A stretch of 14,164 nucleotides of DNA from the NCBI GenBank assembly GCA_026770595.1, contig MU634232.1, positions 1-14,164 of the forward strand, written 5' to 3'. Of this stretch, positions 13,726 through 14,164 are shown one piece after another. Source of the stretch: Ochromonadaceae sp. CCMP2298 (Eukaryota > Sar > Synurophyceae > Ochromonadales > Ochromonadaceae). The position numbers and the translations under genes are program-made. How positions within the stretch are numbered: position 1 is the stretch's first letter; every line of letters begins with the position of its first letter. The notes beneath the pieces are model-generated. The model had not been told where the DNA came from. It searched no databases and saw only the letters and a program-made list of their open reading frames with translations.

Positions 13726-14164
13726 ATGGCGCAGTACGGCAAGACGAGCTACTGGGATGAGCGCTACACGAAGTAAGTTCTCATCCCGAACGATCGGGAA
13801 GCGCAGGGCCCCACTAACTGTCTTGAAACACTTCAAATTACTTGCAGGGATCCTGAGCCTTTTGACTGGTACCAGAGGTACTCCGGCATCAGAGACCTGG
13901 TCAACCAGGTAGCCCCCAACCCGCACTTTTGAGTCCGCGCACTGACTGCACCACCTAACCCAGCGTCTCGATCCATTTCACACGATTCCCGCAGTATGTC
14001 AAGAGAGAAGACGTTATACTCATGGCTGGTGCGGGAAACTCTCGGCTAACTGAGGACATGTTCGAGGACGGGTACGCGACCATCACCAACATCGACGTGT
14101 CGCGCGTGGTGATCGACCAGCAGATCGACCGCTACAAGGACAAGCCCACCCTCCAGTGGCAGCA
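13726..14164 (+). CDS. METTL13/EEF1AKMT4-like SAM-dependent methyltransferase, 5' part
   Basis: Exons 13726-13772, 13848-13908 and 13995 to the window end give about 92 residues; the rest lies beyond the edge. The first exons code Tyr-Trp-Asp-x-Arg-Tyr then Phe-Asp-Trp-Tyr, the hallmark start of eEF1A lysine methyltransferases of the METTL13/EEF1AKMT4/See1 group. The third codes SAM motif I as Ala-Gly-Ala-Gly-Asn-Ser, where relatives usually have Gly-Cys-Gly-Asn-Ser, followed by Leu-Thr-Glu-Asp-Met-x-x-x-Gly and Asn-Ile-Asp-Val-Ser-x-Val-Val-Ile, with the acidic motif II Asp in place. Expected role: cytosolic methylation of a lysine or N-terminus on translation factor eEF1A; the exact site cannot be told from this part. 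Confidence 0.85.
13773..13847 (+). other. Intron, phase 2, 75 nt
   Basis: Donor CGAA|GTAAGT, a CTAAC branch-like motif at about 13813, and acceptor CTTGCAG|GGATC. Splicing makes a Lys codon and avoids the TAA that lies across the donor. Confidence 0.92.
13909..13994 (+). other. Intron, phase 0, 86 nt
   Basis: Donor CCAG|GTAGCC, a CTAAC branch-like motif at about 13955, and acceptor CCCGCAG|TATGTC. Splicing joins the Phe-Asp-Trp-Tyr region to the SAM-binding motif in frame. Confidence 0.9.

Noticed and set aside
1-14164. CRISPR array, insertion sequence, integron or prophage
   Set aside because: No regularly spaced repeats, transposase or phage-type genes were seen, and spliceosomal introns show that the DNA is eukaryotic.

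Overview
This window is nuclear DNA of a eukaryote, most likely a unicellular alga or other protist. Several genes carry short (75-134 nt) GT..AG introns that join exons in matching phase, two of them with CTAAC branch-like motifs. Two genes encode proteins found only in eukaryotes: an XRCC4-like repair protein and an eEF1A-lysine-methyltransferase-like protein. Genes are GC-rich and full of low-complexity linkers, while the spacers at 2.1-4.0 kb and 13.3-13.7 kb are more AT-rich. I cannot name the species. An L-arabinokinase-type sugar kinase, a helicase-associated-type domain and two TGTAA motifs after one gene would suit an alga, but none is decisive.

Layout. (1) 1-1854, minus strand: the 5' part of a low-complexity, probably nuclear protein that runs off the left edge and ends in the window with a helicase-associated (HA)-like unit. 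(2) 1855-4080: gene-free spacer holding a family of short CTAGGG/TTAGGG-containing repeats and a 173-bp tandem repeat. (3) 4081-about 12061, minus strand: one very large multi-exon gene. (4) 12062-12375: short divergent promoter region. (5) 12376-13314, plus strand: XRCC4-like protein. (6) 13726-14164, plus strand: first three exons of a METTL13/EEF1AKMT4-like methyltransferase that runs off the right edge.

The large gene is the centre of interest. Splicing three clear introns gives one open reading frame of about 2354 residues. In order it contains: WG/'HI' repeats; an O-methyltransferase (Methyltransf_2 type) with a Ser/Ala minisatellite inside it; a GalU-like sugar-1-phosphate nucleotidyltransferase; a GHMP sugar-1-kinase closest to plant L-arabinokinase; a GT4 glycosyltransferase; and a radical SAM enzyme with a SPASM-like Cys-rich tail. 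Read as chemistry, this single chain could phosphorylate a free sugar, activate it to an NDP-sugar, transfer it to an acceptor, and methylate or radical-modify the product. This is work that a bacterial glycan or natural-product operon would spread over about five genes. The sugar, acceptor and product cannot be read from the sequence. The 5' end is the weak point: two candidate upstream exons splice to each other in phase but enter the main frame out of phase.
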